A stretch of 64,000 nt of DNA from Pelecanus crispus (GCF_030463565.1 NC_134652.1:20003397-20067396), one strand, 5' to 3'. Counted from the stretch's first letter, positions 51,301 through 64,000 are shown. The notes: generated from the letters alone by a model not told the origin. Made by a program: numbers and translations.

Positions 51301-54300
51301 AAAATTATTCTAAAAATTGGCAGTTAAACCAACTTTTAGTGATTGTGCAATACTGTTAAACCAAAATTCTTAAATCATTTAAGATTTAAACCAGCAAGCA
51401 AAAATATCTTTGTTTAAAAGATAAGTTTTAGTCTTTGCATTTGTACTTTCTGCTGTCTTTCTAAAGGAGTAATTTTGTCTCATGAATTAGAAATTACTGA
51501 CATGTACTGATTTGCAGATGAATATAACCTTTACTTTGGACTTGATACTTGCCTTTGGTGACCAAAAGGATATGACGTAGGTGTTCAAGAAGCTATATAG
51601 TTTAATGCACATGTATTCAGAATTTTAAAATTTAATAAGTTTTGTAACAGGTGACTGACATTTCTAATTAAAGACTAACAGATCTGAGCTACAGATTAAA
51701 GCTGTTTTAACTGATGTTATATGTCAGACTGTTTTAGAATAGAAACTGAAATTTAATGAGTTTGAAGCAAAACACCATTTTATAATTGATTCGTTATGTA
51801 ACACAAAGGGGAAATTATTATAAGTGCTTTGTACTTCAAGAACTAACAGATTTATTAACGTATGGTAATAGGATCTGTATTTGATGAGCTGAATTAACCA
51901 TTTCCTGGTCCCTCTGTCCTTCAGAGTTTCAGAACTCACTGATAACAATTAATTGCACACTTTATCCATGGATTCAAAAAGGAAAATAAACTTTCCTGGT
52001 TTTGCAGTGAATTAAACTGAGAAAACTGAGAACACGACTTTTTGTCTAAGACCATATTTACCAAAAGCTGACCTGGCAGTTAAAAACACTGTGGTGTCAG
52101 ATTTGTAGTTTGAGACTTCAATTAACTCAATAACTTGACCCTCTGTAATGCAAAGTGGCAGTAAAGATATACCATGGGCTGTCACTGATAAAATTGTGAT
52201 TTCTTGAATTTTAAAGGAACGTTCTTACCTAAGACTATAGGTTTCAGGCAAAGAATTTGCTCCGTCATAATTCTTTTGTTTCAAGCATTGTTTAGGATAC
52301 AGAAACAGTATCAGAACAAGTTCTTCATAGTCTGTTGCAGCTGACAGATACATTACCTTACAGATTTTTGCCATACAACTACCATAAATGAACCTCTCTT
52401 TGATGTTCTCTATTTAACAGAGCAATGTTATATATTGCAAAGGAAGCAGTAGTTTGTGAATGAGGGCTATGTTAAATCTAAAGTCAGTTGTCTGCATGAA
52501 ACATCCCCTGGGGGCAAAAAAACTCCACATTTATAACAACAGGGAAAATATTGATTTTGTACATAAACCAGTAGAACTCAGAAAATTCAGAGATAAATCT
52601 CAACTTGCCTCAGTATGCTCCATTGTTATTGAAAGTAAAATACAGAGCCATACAGACTGATAAGACTATATTCCAGAGGTTTCTGTGCTACTGGAATTAA
52701 AGAAGGGTCCTGTGGCCCTTATGCTTAAGCTTTCTAACTTATGTCAGCAATAAAGCAGGATCTTCAATATAGGTATGTAATAATAGCATAAGCTACTTTG
52801 AAGGATGATACCAAATTGAATTTTCTACAAGCTACTTAATTATTCCCTTTAGAAATGAAAGGCATTCTGGCAAAACAGCTTTTGAAAGGGTTTGTTAACA
52901 CATGCATTTGTTGTTTTCCTAACTCCACTGTGGTTTACATCACATTATGAAACTATTTTTCAATAAAAGGTAATTATTTGTGATTTGTTACTGAAGAAGC
53001 AGGAAGTAATATTAATAACTGGTACTGAAATTTCCAGTCAGCATAGATAATTTAACATCTACAGGTTAATTATCAACCCCCTTGCGTCTCCAAGCATAAT
53101 CATTAAGTCTTTTTTTCTTACAGTCATAAAGAGCTCTCTTGCATCAAAACTGTGATTATATCAAATGCTTTTTTGGCACAGTATCACAAACCAAAATCCT
53201 TTTCCCATTTCTTTTGTGTTGAGCTTGTCTTTGGCTTTTGGTACTTCAGCTTAGCACGTTTTCCTGGGCTCTTTGTGCTGACAATCCCCGGTTCAAAATT
53301 CGGTGTCAGCCCAAGTGCAATGCCTCCTGGCTGGCTACATATACAGAAGGGGTCACAAAAGGAAAGCCAGGTAAAGATAGAGGTTGCAAACACTAAATAC
53401 AGCAACTAGTTTGTCAAAAAGCTTTTCTTTATAAAAGTCTTGGTGAAATCCAACAAGTTCACTGTGAAGATGCTCACAATACACAACACTGAACAATTAA
53501 AACTCAAACACGACATTCCGGCATGGCAAGGCATGTAGCACAATGAAGCTGTGCCAGCGTGCTCACCCACCACAGCAGCACGGACTAGTGCTCCTCCCAG
53601 ACAGCTTCAGCCTCCTCCTCAGCTAGGCTGAGGAGCATTTTGGTGCTTCTGCTGAGTTATTGCCTGTAGCTGCTTAGGGGTTATATATACACGGGGCTGT
53701 GTCCACACGGACATAATCTGAGCAAAAAGATCCATTGGATCTCTTAACTCTGAATGACTCCTGAAAAATAAGTGTGACCTGGAGTAAAATGGCACAAGAC
53801 AATGTAGCATAAGCTGAATATCAAATTCACCTTCTTCATTCAGTTAATGGCATAGACTACAAGGTGTAATAAATCCTTGAATACGAATGCTATAGGGCCC
53901 TACAGATGGCTATATACACGCTACAGCTTGTACCTTAAGTACCATATATGATTGATCAATGGGATAAAGTAAGCGAGGCTTGAAATTAAAGGATGTGCAC
54001 ATAACTCATCATGGAAGTAAGGAAACAAATGCAGGCTAAACTAAAAAGAGACCATGCACTAAAAAAATGGACATGGCTGAAAAATAGGAGCATATGGTGA
54101 AACCAGAATAGCAAAATTAATGATGTAAAAGGTATGAAGACTGATGCAGGTTATCAGGAACCGGGAGATTTAGAGGTGAGAGAAGAACTAAAATAAAATT
54201 GCAGCCCGTCCCAAAATGGAGACAGCAGGCTTGCCAGGAAACTCTCCTACATTTTCTCAGGACTATTGAATATCTTTAGGCATTGGGCATCAAATAAACC

Positions 54301-57300
54301 TACCCGAAGATGAGATGAGATTGGATTGCCATGTCAAACATACTAAAGTTTGACATCATTATTATAGTCCTTTCCACCTGCCACAAAATCTAGGCAACAA
54401 GAGAACTCACTGTATATTGAATTTTTATCCAATATTGCTGTTAGGCTTGACTGAGAGAGGAAGTCTTATGAAGTTGTCCTCTCTAGAGGGGCTGGCACGC
54501 AGCACTTTTACACAGTGCAAAGGTCCATGCTGCAAAAGTCTGGTAAGGCAGAACTCCAATACTGAGACAACGTGGCTCTGGAAAATTTTTGAATGGATTT
54601 ACTGCTCTGCTCTACTTACCATCTACTCATCTGAGGGGTGTTGTGGGTATTGTCCACATGTATATTTATATACATGTGTATATTTATGTATAGATATGAA
54701 CATATATACACACACTCATATTTAAAAGGCAAAGAACTTTGTTCTTCAGTAAACTATTTAAGCATACATTTAATTCCCTAATTAGTGAGCAAAGCATATA
54801 AGCATGTATTTAATAATGTGTCAGACATTTAAATCAGTAAGACTAAGTGGAGCTCAAGTGGTCTGATGGAACAGAACCCCAACTAGGCAAAAATGAGGAT
54901 AGAGAGGAGAATTAACACAGCTGTATCCGAGACAACCTCTGTTTGATATTTTCTTTGAGGATCTTATTTCAAAGGCATAAATAAATATAAAAACATTTGT
55001 GAGAGACCATAACTATGAGGTTCTCTCTCCATTAACACAGCAAAAACCAACTAGCAGCTATTTCTGATCCAAGAAGCACTTCTGGTATCTAGAGTATCTG
55101 TAACAGAGGTATGATGGTAGATGGGGAAAGAGGGTGTCCTCATTTAGTGATGCACTTTGAGCTTTGATCCTAGACCAAAGGATTTTTAGGAAGCAACTTT
55201 AAAAAAAAGAAAAAGATTTTAATCTATTTTTGTAATTTTAGCAGTTTTATTTTTATAATTTTTAATAATTCTTTCTCTGTTATCCTTTTGCATATGTCCA
55301 TTAAATCTAGAAATGCTTCCTTTTGTGGTTTAAACTGTTAAGTTATTCAGGTTTTTCATTCAACCTGTGGTGTAACGTTCCTGTACATAGTTTAACCACC
55401 AGTAAATTCTTTTTAAAATTAACTTAAATAAAATACTATATATAAAAAAAGGTGAACTTAATACACATGACTCCTAACAGCATGATTATAATAAAGGTAA
55501 TAGTCTTAAATATTTTGCGAATATTTGAGAATGGATAAACAAATAGGAAGATGAAAAGGAAATCATAAAAACAAAGAAGTCTACATGCCATTTAGCTACT
55601 TAGGCAGGACTGACCATCAAGTAACACAACTAATTTTGCACTGGTAGTGCAAGCTGTCAGGCTGAGATAACTATGACTGGGAAACTGATCTTTGCATTTC
55701 TCCTAGGAAAGCTTTTCTGTAGGGAAATAATTTCTAACCAAGGTGACAAGGTGGTGCAGTACTATCGTCACATTCCTGAAAACATTTCACAATTAGATAC
55801 ATTTGAAGTCAGCTTGCATGTGCTGAAATTAAGTAGCCTCAGACAAAGAATTTCAGATAAACCACTTATTGTTTGGTTTTGTAAACTACAGCTGCAGTCT
55901 GCTCTTCTCACAGCAGTCTTAATGATATTTCACTGGTAGGTGATTAGTTCAGTCAAACAGCCTTTAGATCTTTGAAGTAAATTTCTATATGTCACAAGTG
56001 CAGATTTAGACAAAATTCTTCTGATAATGAGACTACATTTCATGAATGATCAACTCTGGGCATTTTGTGACCCAACTGCACCATTTCAGATGAGGAAAAA
56101 AATCTCATTATTGTCACAAATATTTTACAATAAAAGTTCTGGAATTTCTAAATCACTGTCCACTTAATTCATAACTTCAACCATCCCTCTGGATCTGAAC
56201 TTTTAGGCTTTTTCCAGATTTCTCTGTTTTCTTTACTTGGGTATCTTGAAAAACTGCACCATCTTTTCTGTCATTCCACCCACATCTGCAAATTCTCAAC
56301 ATACTATGCTTAAACTTACCTTTTTAAAACTTTGACTCTAGCAATTTTTTTCTCTCTATTCAAAACAACGCCACTGAAATAATTTTTGTAGATCCTCTAC
56401 ACTCCTTCACTTAGTCCCTGATTGTCCTTTCATCCTTGCAAGTCTTCTTGTTGTCCATTAAGTCCTTTTATCATTTAATCCAGCCAAGTAGCAATTGGGT
56501 ATCCCATTATGATGTTAATCTCCGATATCACCATGCCAGCATCCTTCATCTTTATGGACCCACTCATCAGGTTTCACCCCTCGGCTTCTCTCATAGGAGA
56601 AACTTTATGATTTTTCTCCTGATATTTTTTCTGCCCGAGAAGAGCACCCTCAAAAACATCCTTGACAGTGTCTTATACTTAGTTCACCTACACACATTGT
56701 AGAGATGAAACCCAGTCATTTACTACTTAACAAGAAGATGGGGTTGTTAGATTGATCTTCTGTGGGAACGCAAGGAGCAGCTTAGAGCACAACCATGAAA
56801 AGTGCTAGGTGAAAACTTTAACTCATTTTCTTCCCCCAGGGACTCTGTGTCCACTTATGAAGAATAGCTCTGATGCTCCTTTAAAGGTTAGAAGTCTTGT
56901 GTTAAAACACTCATCATGCTGCCCCAATGCAGAGGGTGAACTGGTGGCCTTTAAACTGGAGCGAGTTTATCTTATGTCCTAAGCAACAGTATCATGGAAT
57001 CACAGAACAGCCCAGGCTGCATCCTGGGAAGGAGAGCAGAGCACCAGCAAGGAGGGGGGAAAGCAATTTTAGTGTGACAGAAGAAAACAAGTGGAAGAAC
57101 AACAAAGCTGTTCATCTTCACTAGCTCACTTTTCATCAGTGTGTTGTTCCGATTTTCTACCTGAATGAGCCTAATTATATAAGATATCAGTTTCTATTTT
57201 TTATAAGTCAGAGTCTTCAGCATTCTAAGTAGACACTGAGGGCATGCTCTCCTACATAATCAACACTTTCTCAAACTGTACTTCTGGGCATAATATTTTG

Positions 57301-58639
57301 CCCACTCTAGATTCATCCTATTGATATAATCTGAGATATCCAGGAAACTGTGGGCATTCCCTGAAATACACTAATATTCCTTACATGACCAATTGGTAAC
57401 CAGCATTTGTAGGGAAATAAGCTACAATATACAGGATTCTTGTTTTGGAGAATGCAACCTATGAAATTATAGCATTTGCAATGTAATATAGCAAGTACAT
57501 TCACAGTTATACTATAAACACACATTTAATCTTTTAAATGTGAGTAATGAGGATTTCTAGCAAGACATTTGGCTGCTCCCACTATTTGTAGGAATAGTAC
57601 CACATTGTTCATACATTAAAAAACTTTCTCATCCTGCATAGCCTGAAACCTGTGGGGTCTGAATTTGGAGCAACCTTATAAAAACAGTCCTTGTGCTTAA
57701 TAAAGCAGCCAGGGAGCACAAGAGGAAAAGCTGCAGTCTGTGTTGTGTACAAGCAGTAGTGGAGGATTCATTAAAAGCACACAGGCCTTTACAATTTCAT
57801 AGGAGAAAACTGAATTTTCTTTTAAAAATATATGGAAAGCAAATGATAAATGTATATTATTATTCTACCTGCCATTTGACATATAACTATCACTTTGATG
57901 TGTACTTTGCCCCCAAAAAGGCATATAAATGCAACTGTAGATGCTACAGTATCTGAAGAGACACATTAGCATTCAATTAGTAGGAAACACTGAAGAAAGA
58001 CTAATGTTATCTCCTCTCATTGTTATTCAGCTCAGTGCATACTTACCTTGCAAAGCAGGCTTTAAGTCCTTTTTTACAATGTTTAATTAGGATTTAGATT
58101 TGAAATGATAAATTTAGATACAGAGAAAAAGTTACACAGAATAAAAATTCTATCAGGTGTCCTAAAACTTACCTCTTGCTTGTGATTCTTCTGTGCTATA
58201 CTGAAGATTTATGCTGAAATGCCAATATTAATTGATGGCACCAGAATACTGACAAGCATGAGTAGAAAAATAAGGTCTGCTTGCAATGGATGTGATGCTG
58301 AATGGACACAAAGGTCTGGAAGAGGACCTAAAAATATATATATAAGCTAATTCAAAGGGGGAGAAATAAAGATCTGTAGTCACATGCTATCAATTAAGGA
58401 AAAGATGTATACATCTCTTACAAGCCTTTGTGGTTTTTTCCCCTCATTTTCCCACAAGATTCCTTTATTAGGGAAATTTCCATTGCTCAGTGCAAAAATG
58501 AAGCCAGTTGACAAATTCTCCCTCTTCATTTGGTCCTTCTATATGTGGATAGCAGCAGTATCCATTGTATCAAGCATCCCTCAAACTCTGCTCAGGAATT
58601 ACTTGTCTAAAAGCAATTTTATAATTTCTCTACTTTAAG
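42336..58639. other. AT-rich intergenic DNA, no gene recognised
   Basis: This is a long stretch without a believable coding exon, RNA gene or named transposon. In mammals the DNA beyond the 3' end of HTR7 is gene-poor, and this looks the same. Local features are AT/TA-rich microsatellite-like tracts at about 44047-44085 and 54655-54720, and a perfect 9-bp stem with 3-nt loop (CTCCTCAGC TAG GCTGAGGAG) at 53615-53635. A fragment at about 56992-57012 (ATGGAATCACAGAACAG) weakly resembles a CR1 tail. Confidence 0.5.
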
Positions 58640-58930
58640 AGGCTCAGTGAACCTTCAAAAGAAGTGGCAAGAGATGGCTGAGCTGATCCGAGAGCTCGTT
58701 ACTGCCCGAGTGGGAGGTTTCCCTCCTGTCTCTCTTGGCCAGAGCCCACCCTGCACCACAGCCATACTCCAGCACTCGCCGGGGCTCGCTGCAAGCAGTG
58801 GCAACAGCTGTCTGAGAGCCAGCCTGGCCCGAGGGAAGAGCCGGCTTCCGTGTGTGGCTGTCTGGGGAAAGGCGATGGCTCGCAACTGGGTCAAGTCATT
58901 AAACTGTTTCAGTGCAGGATCCAGCACTGC
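58640..58930. other. CpG-rich patch in gene desert
   Basis: This patch of about 290 bases is clearly GC-rich, with roughly a dozen CpG dinucleotides, in otherwise AT-rich, CpG-poor DNA. Both strands happen to stay open for about 90 codons (58647-58934 plus, 58655-58927 minus). Neither translation resembles a family I know, and GC-rich DNA often stays open by chance. It could be a small promoter, an enhancer or an old repeat. Confidence 0.5.
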
Positions 58931-60179
58931 CTAGAGCATCCCTTCTGCCAAAAGATTGAATGGTTAGATTAGCTCACGCCGCCTCAATGCAACTCCGAAG
59001 TAAACATTTCTACGTGGCATTCATTCTCATGTTTTTTACTCCGAGTTGCATTCTCTCTCTCTACTTTACAAAATGTTAACTACTGCTGATGAAATGCCTC
59101 AAGTACCCTCTCCCAAAGTGCTCCATTGCATATCACTTGTCCCAGCATTGAGAGTCAAACACCTATGTCCCTCTTCCACCACGAAAAGTCACTGATAACC
59201 TCATTCGTGGGTCTGCTCTCCATTCCAGTTGTTTTGCTGCAGTTCTGCTACAGCATACACAGAAAACATCATTTAATCTTTTAGAAAGTAGCACTGGAAT
59301 AAGCCATCGCATTTTCCACCTTGGAGTAAAACTGTGGGTAAGGAAACTCAACCCTAAACACATTGCCTTTGAGTTCCAGCAGCTGGAGCAAAGGATATTG
59401 TAATTTTTCAAGAACAAACTCCATTCTGTGTGCTTCATCTCCATTTCTGCATTCAGAAACACAGGAATTGTACGAAACCCGTACTGGTGCCTAAGAGGAG
59501 GACATAGCACACTGTCAGCATTAGCAGAAGAATCTCGCCCTGCAGCTTTAACTCAAAGAAATTTTTAAAAGTAATGTTAGTACACTGATTAAACAACCTC
59601 TTTAAATTGTTCATTCTTGTTACATTCAGTAAAGGCTCATTTTAAAAATAAAAATAAGTAAGTTTTATTAAGGACCTTAAAAAAACCCAGTACTGTTTAT
59701 TCTTCACAGGTACATATTCTACAAGAACAGTGCAGTGCTAGAAAAGGTTCCAGACTTAAAAAGTCTACATTGCTTTCTTTGTCTTCATTTATGTGACTTT
59801 CTGTGAACAGAATCAAAGTGTGCTTTTCTTTCTAAAGTAAGATTTCAACTTTTTAAATTGAAAGAAAACAAAAGTCCTATTTCCCTGTGTTAGCTGTATT
59901 TTCAGTAATAAAGGAATTACTGACTAATATAAATAGCAAAAGACCCAAGCATTACTATTTAAACAACCAGCAGCTATAAAATAGAGGAAACCTACATAGA
60001 GAAACTAGGCCACAGTTACCAGAGGACATATTTTTGTTATGTAACCATCAGTTTCTGTTCCTATTATCATTGCAAAAGTCACTAGAAAATATTTGAGGGA
60101 TAAAGTATAACAAATTAAACCAGATTTGCTATTTGCATCTCATTTAAATTGGTTCCAGAGTGTGATAATTTCATGAGCT
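58931..60179. other. Intergenic, nothing recognised
   Basis: AT-rich sequence between the two CpG-rich patches. A 115-codon open frame on minus (59163-59510) has no recognisable domain. Confidence 0.5.
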
Positions 60180-60310
60180 CCCCAACTGAAGGAAGGGAAG
60201 TCCTGCACATCACTAACAACGCCCGGCGCCGGACAAAGCGCAGCAGCCGACTTGGCCACGACTGATGGAGTCTGCGCTGGTGGCTGCCTCTCCTGTTCCC
60301 AGCCACAGGT
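60180..60310. other. Second CpG-rich patch in gene desert
   Basis: Between about 60220 and 60290 there are about eight CpG sites within 70 bases, including GCCCGGCGCCGG. The flanks are AT-rich and nearly free of CpG. No coding sequence is recognised. A small unmethylated regulatory element or the start of a non-coding transcript would look like this. Confidence 0.5.
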
Positions 60311-61934
60311 TGCTTTGGAACCACAAATGTCTTTTTTCAATGCATGTGTAGTTACTTTTTAGGTTTCAGTACATGTCTGCCTTTCCTGTTTCCAGGGCTA
60401 ACAGCCCTGTCAGAGCAGGCTTGTGTGCCGGACCATGACATTCCCAGAAGATTTACTTACTGTGGAGCTAATTGCAGCAACAACAAAACCAGGAAAACAA
60501 CGTTTTATGCGTAATCCATATGCAGCACATCTAAAATTAATCCAGAGACAAAAGGTACAGATGGAAAGAATCCAAGTGTTGCTATTCTGATGCTGACACA
60601 GCTTTCGGAAGAATATCAGGTTTTATTTAAAATCATCTTGGCTCTTTTGACTGGAAAGCACTTTCAGGCGCAACCTGACCCTGCTGCAATGTGATTGAAG
60701 TGGGTAAACCATGGTATTTCAGTGAAGAACACGTTGCTGACTTGCATCTGATGAAGGTACACTATTAAGACTGCAAATATGTAACATGCTACAGCTGTGA
60801 TTTTGAAAGTAGAGGAGCACTTCTGTTCCCAACTCATCAATTTTTCCAGTATAGGGAAGTTTGGGATATACCAAGCACTAGTTCTGTCCTGCTCTGTTCA
60901 GCCAACCTTACTAACCCCTGCTTTGGGAGGTAAAAATTGTGAGTAGTTGGGAAAGCCAGTGACAGGGAATACATGGCTGTCCCTCTGTCTTAGATCCATG
61001 TAAGATGTAACAATATGTTGATTATTTGTCAGGTACTCACAACAAGCTTTGACACAATGCTTAGAGCATACATTTGTTTAATATATTACAGCTAGACTGC
61101 AAAGCTAGGATGGAACATGCAAATAAATACAACTGGGGAAAAAAATTTGCCAAATAATTATACTTCTGGAAAAGAAAGGCAAAAATAGAGAGAATGACTC
61201 ATGGGAGAAAGCTACAAAGGAAAGAGTAATCAGCTTTGCACTTACTGTTTATTCCATATGAGGAAAAAGTAGAGAATATACATAAAACAATTGAAAAACA
61301 AAAAAATCACACACTTTACAACAGTCCACAAATGCAAAGATTTCCCCTTTACACCCTTTTCCCAGCAGCTCATTCTGGAGCCAGGGCCAAATATTGCAAG
61401 ACCCCAAGCTCCTCTCAGCACAGCAGAGGACGGATGCAAACCACACGCTTTCTGCCTAACACAGCTCCAGCTTAGGGTAGTGCAGACCAGCAGCCTCTCC
61501 ATCGCCTAGAACCACAGGAGCGCAAACAAGATCTGCTCCCTGTATCCCCCCCAACCCCTTTCCATGATCTAATGCGAGGTGAACACAGGATATGTGCTAA
61601 GCCTGACAAGAAGGAAGAAGAGCGGTCTTCTGCTCTTCTCCACGATTCCTTGAGATCACTTCTGCCTCGTCAAACATTTGAATGCAGAAATGTTGCTGTG
61701 GTACTTCCTGAGTAACACAGCTGGGTGCCTTCTGCTCCTATCCTGGGGGTGCCAAGTCTTTATGCAGGTTTTATTTCCATGCATGTGGTGACGGAAGCAA
61801 GACGCATCTGGGAATGCCTATCTAAGCATTTGTCAGCTACATGGGCCGTAAAAAAACCTGAGACATGAGGAAAGTAAAATAAAACTCCTACGAGGCATTA
61901 CCTCAACACACTTCACTTATAGAATCAGATGAGC
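60311..61934. other. Intergenic, nothing recognised
   Basis: Mixed-composition sequence up to the inverted repeat. Small open frames near 61236-61509 overlap one another on both strands and show no recognisable domain. Confidence 0.5.
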
Positions 61935-62095
61935 CTGTACAGGCAAGACACCTTTAAAGGCATTTTGAGATGCTGCAAGTTTAGGTTAGAGTTGTAAAAC
62001 TGCTAGACCTTCTCTACTAAAGAAATGTAGCTTTTTAATGTTGATCTAAGTGGCCACACGTTTTGAACAGAATATCTGATCTGTTTTTCTTTTAT
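61935..62095 (+). repeat. Left arm of long imperfect inverted repeat
   Basis: This 161-bp arm begins CTGTACAGGCAAGA and matches the reverse complement of 63481-63644. By eye there are about 14 mismatches, mostly transitions, and a 2-base indel, so identity is about 90%. The match stops sharply at the outer end and fades into a T-rich tract at the inner end. No target-site duplication was found next to the outer ends. Confidence 0.85.
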
Positions 62096-62148
62096 TATTA
62101 TTATTTATTTTTTTTTTTTAATTTTTTTTATTATTATTATTTATTATA
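62085..62148. repeat. T-rich and (TTA)n low-complexity tract
   Basis: A run of T and TTA units follows directly inside the left arm of the inverted repeat. The right arm is bordered internally by the complementary A-rich tract (about 63474-63495). Confidence 0.9.
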
Positions 62149-63480
62149 CAGAGCAGGACAGAAACAGTGTTTGGTATGTCCCAAACTTCCCTATACTGGA
62201 AAAATTGATGAGTTGGGAACAGAAGTGCTTATCTACTTTCAAAATCAAAGCTGTAGCATGTTACATATTTGCAGTCTTAATAGCCAGAAAATAGCCAGAA
62301 AAATACAGTTAAATACATTTTTGACCAGCACTACACAGAAACAGGTCTCCACTGACTCGAGGTCTCCTGCATGCTACAGAGGAATCCACAGCAAGGGAGC
62401 TGCACCTGGTTCCTCTTTTGCTTTTGTAGCGCAGAGGAGCATGAAACCAGACCGTTTAAGGGAGAGTACCATCAGTTCTTGTACTACGGTGTGTTTAACC
62501 AGGCAATGCTGAACCTAAGAGGAGCCAAGGCATTGGGACTTTACCTCATCTCCTTCCTACTTGGGAAATTCAGATGAAGTCTAATCACTTAAGCAAGCAT
62601 AGTCCTTCTGGGTATGTGTAATTCTAAATCCCACCTCTATTTGCATACATATCACTAGACTGAATGAATAATTTGTGAACAATAGCAATCAAAGTTAATA
62701 TGAAAAGGCTGCAATTAAATAATTTGTTTTCCTTCTGTGCTTCTTTATTATGACTAGTACTCATGCATAAAATGTGATTCACTATACAGCCTATGGGTAT
62801 TGTACACACCTGCAGTGAGCCATATATAGTTTGATCATGCTTTTTATGTGTAGCAAACTGCTTATCTTAGACACCTCTAGTCTTTGCAGAAAGACTCACT
62901 TCAAATGTTGCCTGTAAATCACTGAACTTTCAAAACAAAGCTCATTTACAGGATTCACAGTGACCTACAGTATTGCGTTAGAGATACTCCATCAGTAAAC
63001 AGCTACATTCATTTTTTTTATGCTCAGCAAAAGAAAATTATTCTAGCAAAATGACCTGTTTTACTATATTTTATTATCTGGGAATTATTCCAAGTGAATA
63101 AATGTTGAGGGACTTCATTGATTTATTGTTCTGCAATTAGTATGATTTTGTAAAGATTTCTAAATCATCCCTAGAGTGACTTGCCCAGGTGATAGTATTT
63201 CAACTTTAGCCTCAGGACAAACCAAAATAACACATGTTATCAAGATAAAATATAAATGGAACAAAATGAGAGTTAGAAGCTTCAGGAATGTCTGGACAAA
63301 AAGTAAAAGCCCATTTAAGAAACTATCTTCCTACTTTTGCAGGTATATTCATCAACTTTTTGCCTCCAAACACAGACTATGGAATGCATCCTACCAAATG
63401 ATCCTTTTTTTAAAATGGTTGAAAAATGTTTATCAAACAATGTTTTTTGGATCAAAATATCTTTGTTTTAGCAAAAAATA
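62149..63480. other. Spacer inside the inverted repeat, no gene recognised
   Basis: About 1.3 kb of AT-rich DNA lies between the arms. The longest frames (62063-62512 and 63176-63481, plus) show no transposase motif or other recognisable domain, so nothing supports an autonomous DNA transposon. Confidence 0.5.
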
Positions 63481-63644
63481 AAAAAAGAAAAAGAAATCAG
63501 ACATTCTGTTCAAAACGTGTGACCACTTCTTAGATCAACATTAAAAAGCTACATTTCTTTCGTAGAGAAGGTCTAGCAATTTTACAACTCTAACCTAAAA
63601 TTGCGACATCTCAGAATGCCCTTAGAGGCATCTTGCCTGTACAG
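63481..63644 (-). repeat. Right arm of long imperfect inverted repeat
   Basis: Its reverse complement starts CTGTACAGGCAAGATGCC and aligns along its whole length with 61935-62095, including the shared core TTAGGTTAGAGTTGTAAAA. Together the arms enclose about 1.4 kb and could pair as a hairpin in single-stranded DNA or in a transcript. Confidence 0.85.
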
Positions 63645-64000
63645 CAAAATAGGAGCAGTGTCTATGAATGACTATCAGCCCTCAAAATACACAAATTCCC
63701 ATACAAGCCAATTAAAGAAGCTTTTTATCTAAATCCCAATCTGTGTAATCTAAGAAGCTGGCATTGAAAATAACTTACTTTCAAAATAAATGCTTTCAGA
63801 AATAATCAACAAGCAATCTGCAATAACTCCCTTGTCTGCAAAACTGCAAAATGAAGTCAAAATCTAAAAAAAAAAAAAATAGTTTTTGGATATCAGAAGC
63901 AACTTTCTTTACTGTTATTGTAACTTAGCATAAGGGTATTTCCAGCTTAAGCCTGTCTCCTTAGAAAAGAAGCATCGTAACTATTCTTTAAAAGGAATTT
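63645..64000. other. Intergenic, nothing recognised
   Basis: AT-rich sequence with an A-run at about 63867-63879. No feature can be supported. Confidence 0.5.

Noticed and set aside
53281..53310. tRNA-like B-box string near GGTTCAAAAT
   Set aside because: No matching A-box at the proper distance and no cloverleaf could be drawn, so neither a tRNA gene nor a tRNA-derived SINE is supported.
56990..57030. Possible CR1 tail remnant (ATGGAATCACAGAACAG)
   Set aside because: The resemblance covers only about 17 bases and the adjoining sequence does not continue as CR1 3' UTR.

Overview
The window is vertebrate nuclear DNA, most likely from a bird. Three CR1 LINE insertions end in the avian-type 3' octamer repeat (ATTCTATG)n. 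The only recognisable gene is the serotonin 5-HT7 receptor gene HTR7, on the + strand, and its protein is close to the mammalian receptor as I know it. The rest is AT-rich intronic and intergenic DNA without convincing genes.

Layout. Bases 1-1724 are 5' flank with no gene seen. A CpG island (about 1725-3020) covers the promoter, the 5' UTR and HTR7 exon 1 (CDS 2344-2870). Intron 1 spans 2871-30600 and holds two CR1 copies in opposite orientation: 9823-11132 on minus, and about 21700-23139 on plus with an internal deletion. Exon 2 is 30601-31347, or to 31351 when it carries the stop. It ends in two overlapping splice donors 5 nt apart, the arrangement that makes the 5-HT7(a) and 5-HT7(b) tails in mammals. 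A third CR1 copy lies in intron 2 (33087-34012). A strong candidate for the last coding exon is at 41729-41765, encoding the tail RNSDFSREKES, followed by a polyadenylation signal at 42311-42316. From about 42336 to the end the sequence looks like a gene desert, with two small CpG-rich patches (about 58640-58930 and 60180-60310) and a long imperfect inverted repeat (arms 61935-62095 and 63481-63644).

How it fits together. Exons 1 and 2 join in phase 2 inside the DRY motif and encode all seven transmembrane helices. The product is 425 residues if exon 2 is terminal, or 436 residues if spliced to the candidate exon 3. A short upstream ORF overlaps the HTR7 start codon and could reduce its translation.

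Most interesting points: (1) the candidate terminal exon 10.4 kb beyond exon 2, together with the preserved tandem donor; (2) two separate CR1 insertions that share two ORF2-disabling changes (FADD to FAHD in the reverse transcriptase active site, plus the same one-base frameshift), which suggests a non-autonomous CR1 lineage mobilised in trans; (3) the roughly 90% identical inverted repeat of about 160-bp arms around 1.4 kb; (4) a 77-nt segment in intron 1 able to fold into a branched hairpin. I found no sign of an entirely new gene system.
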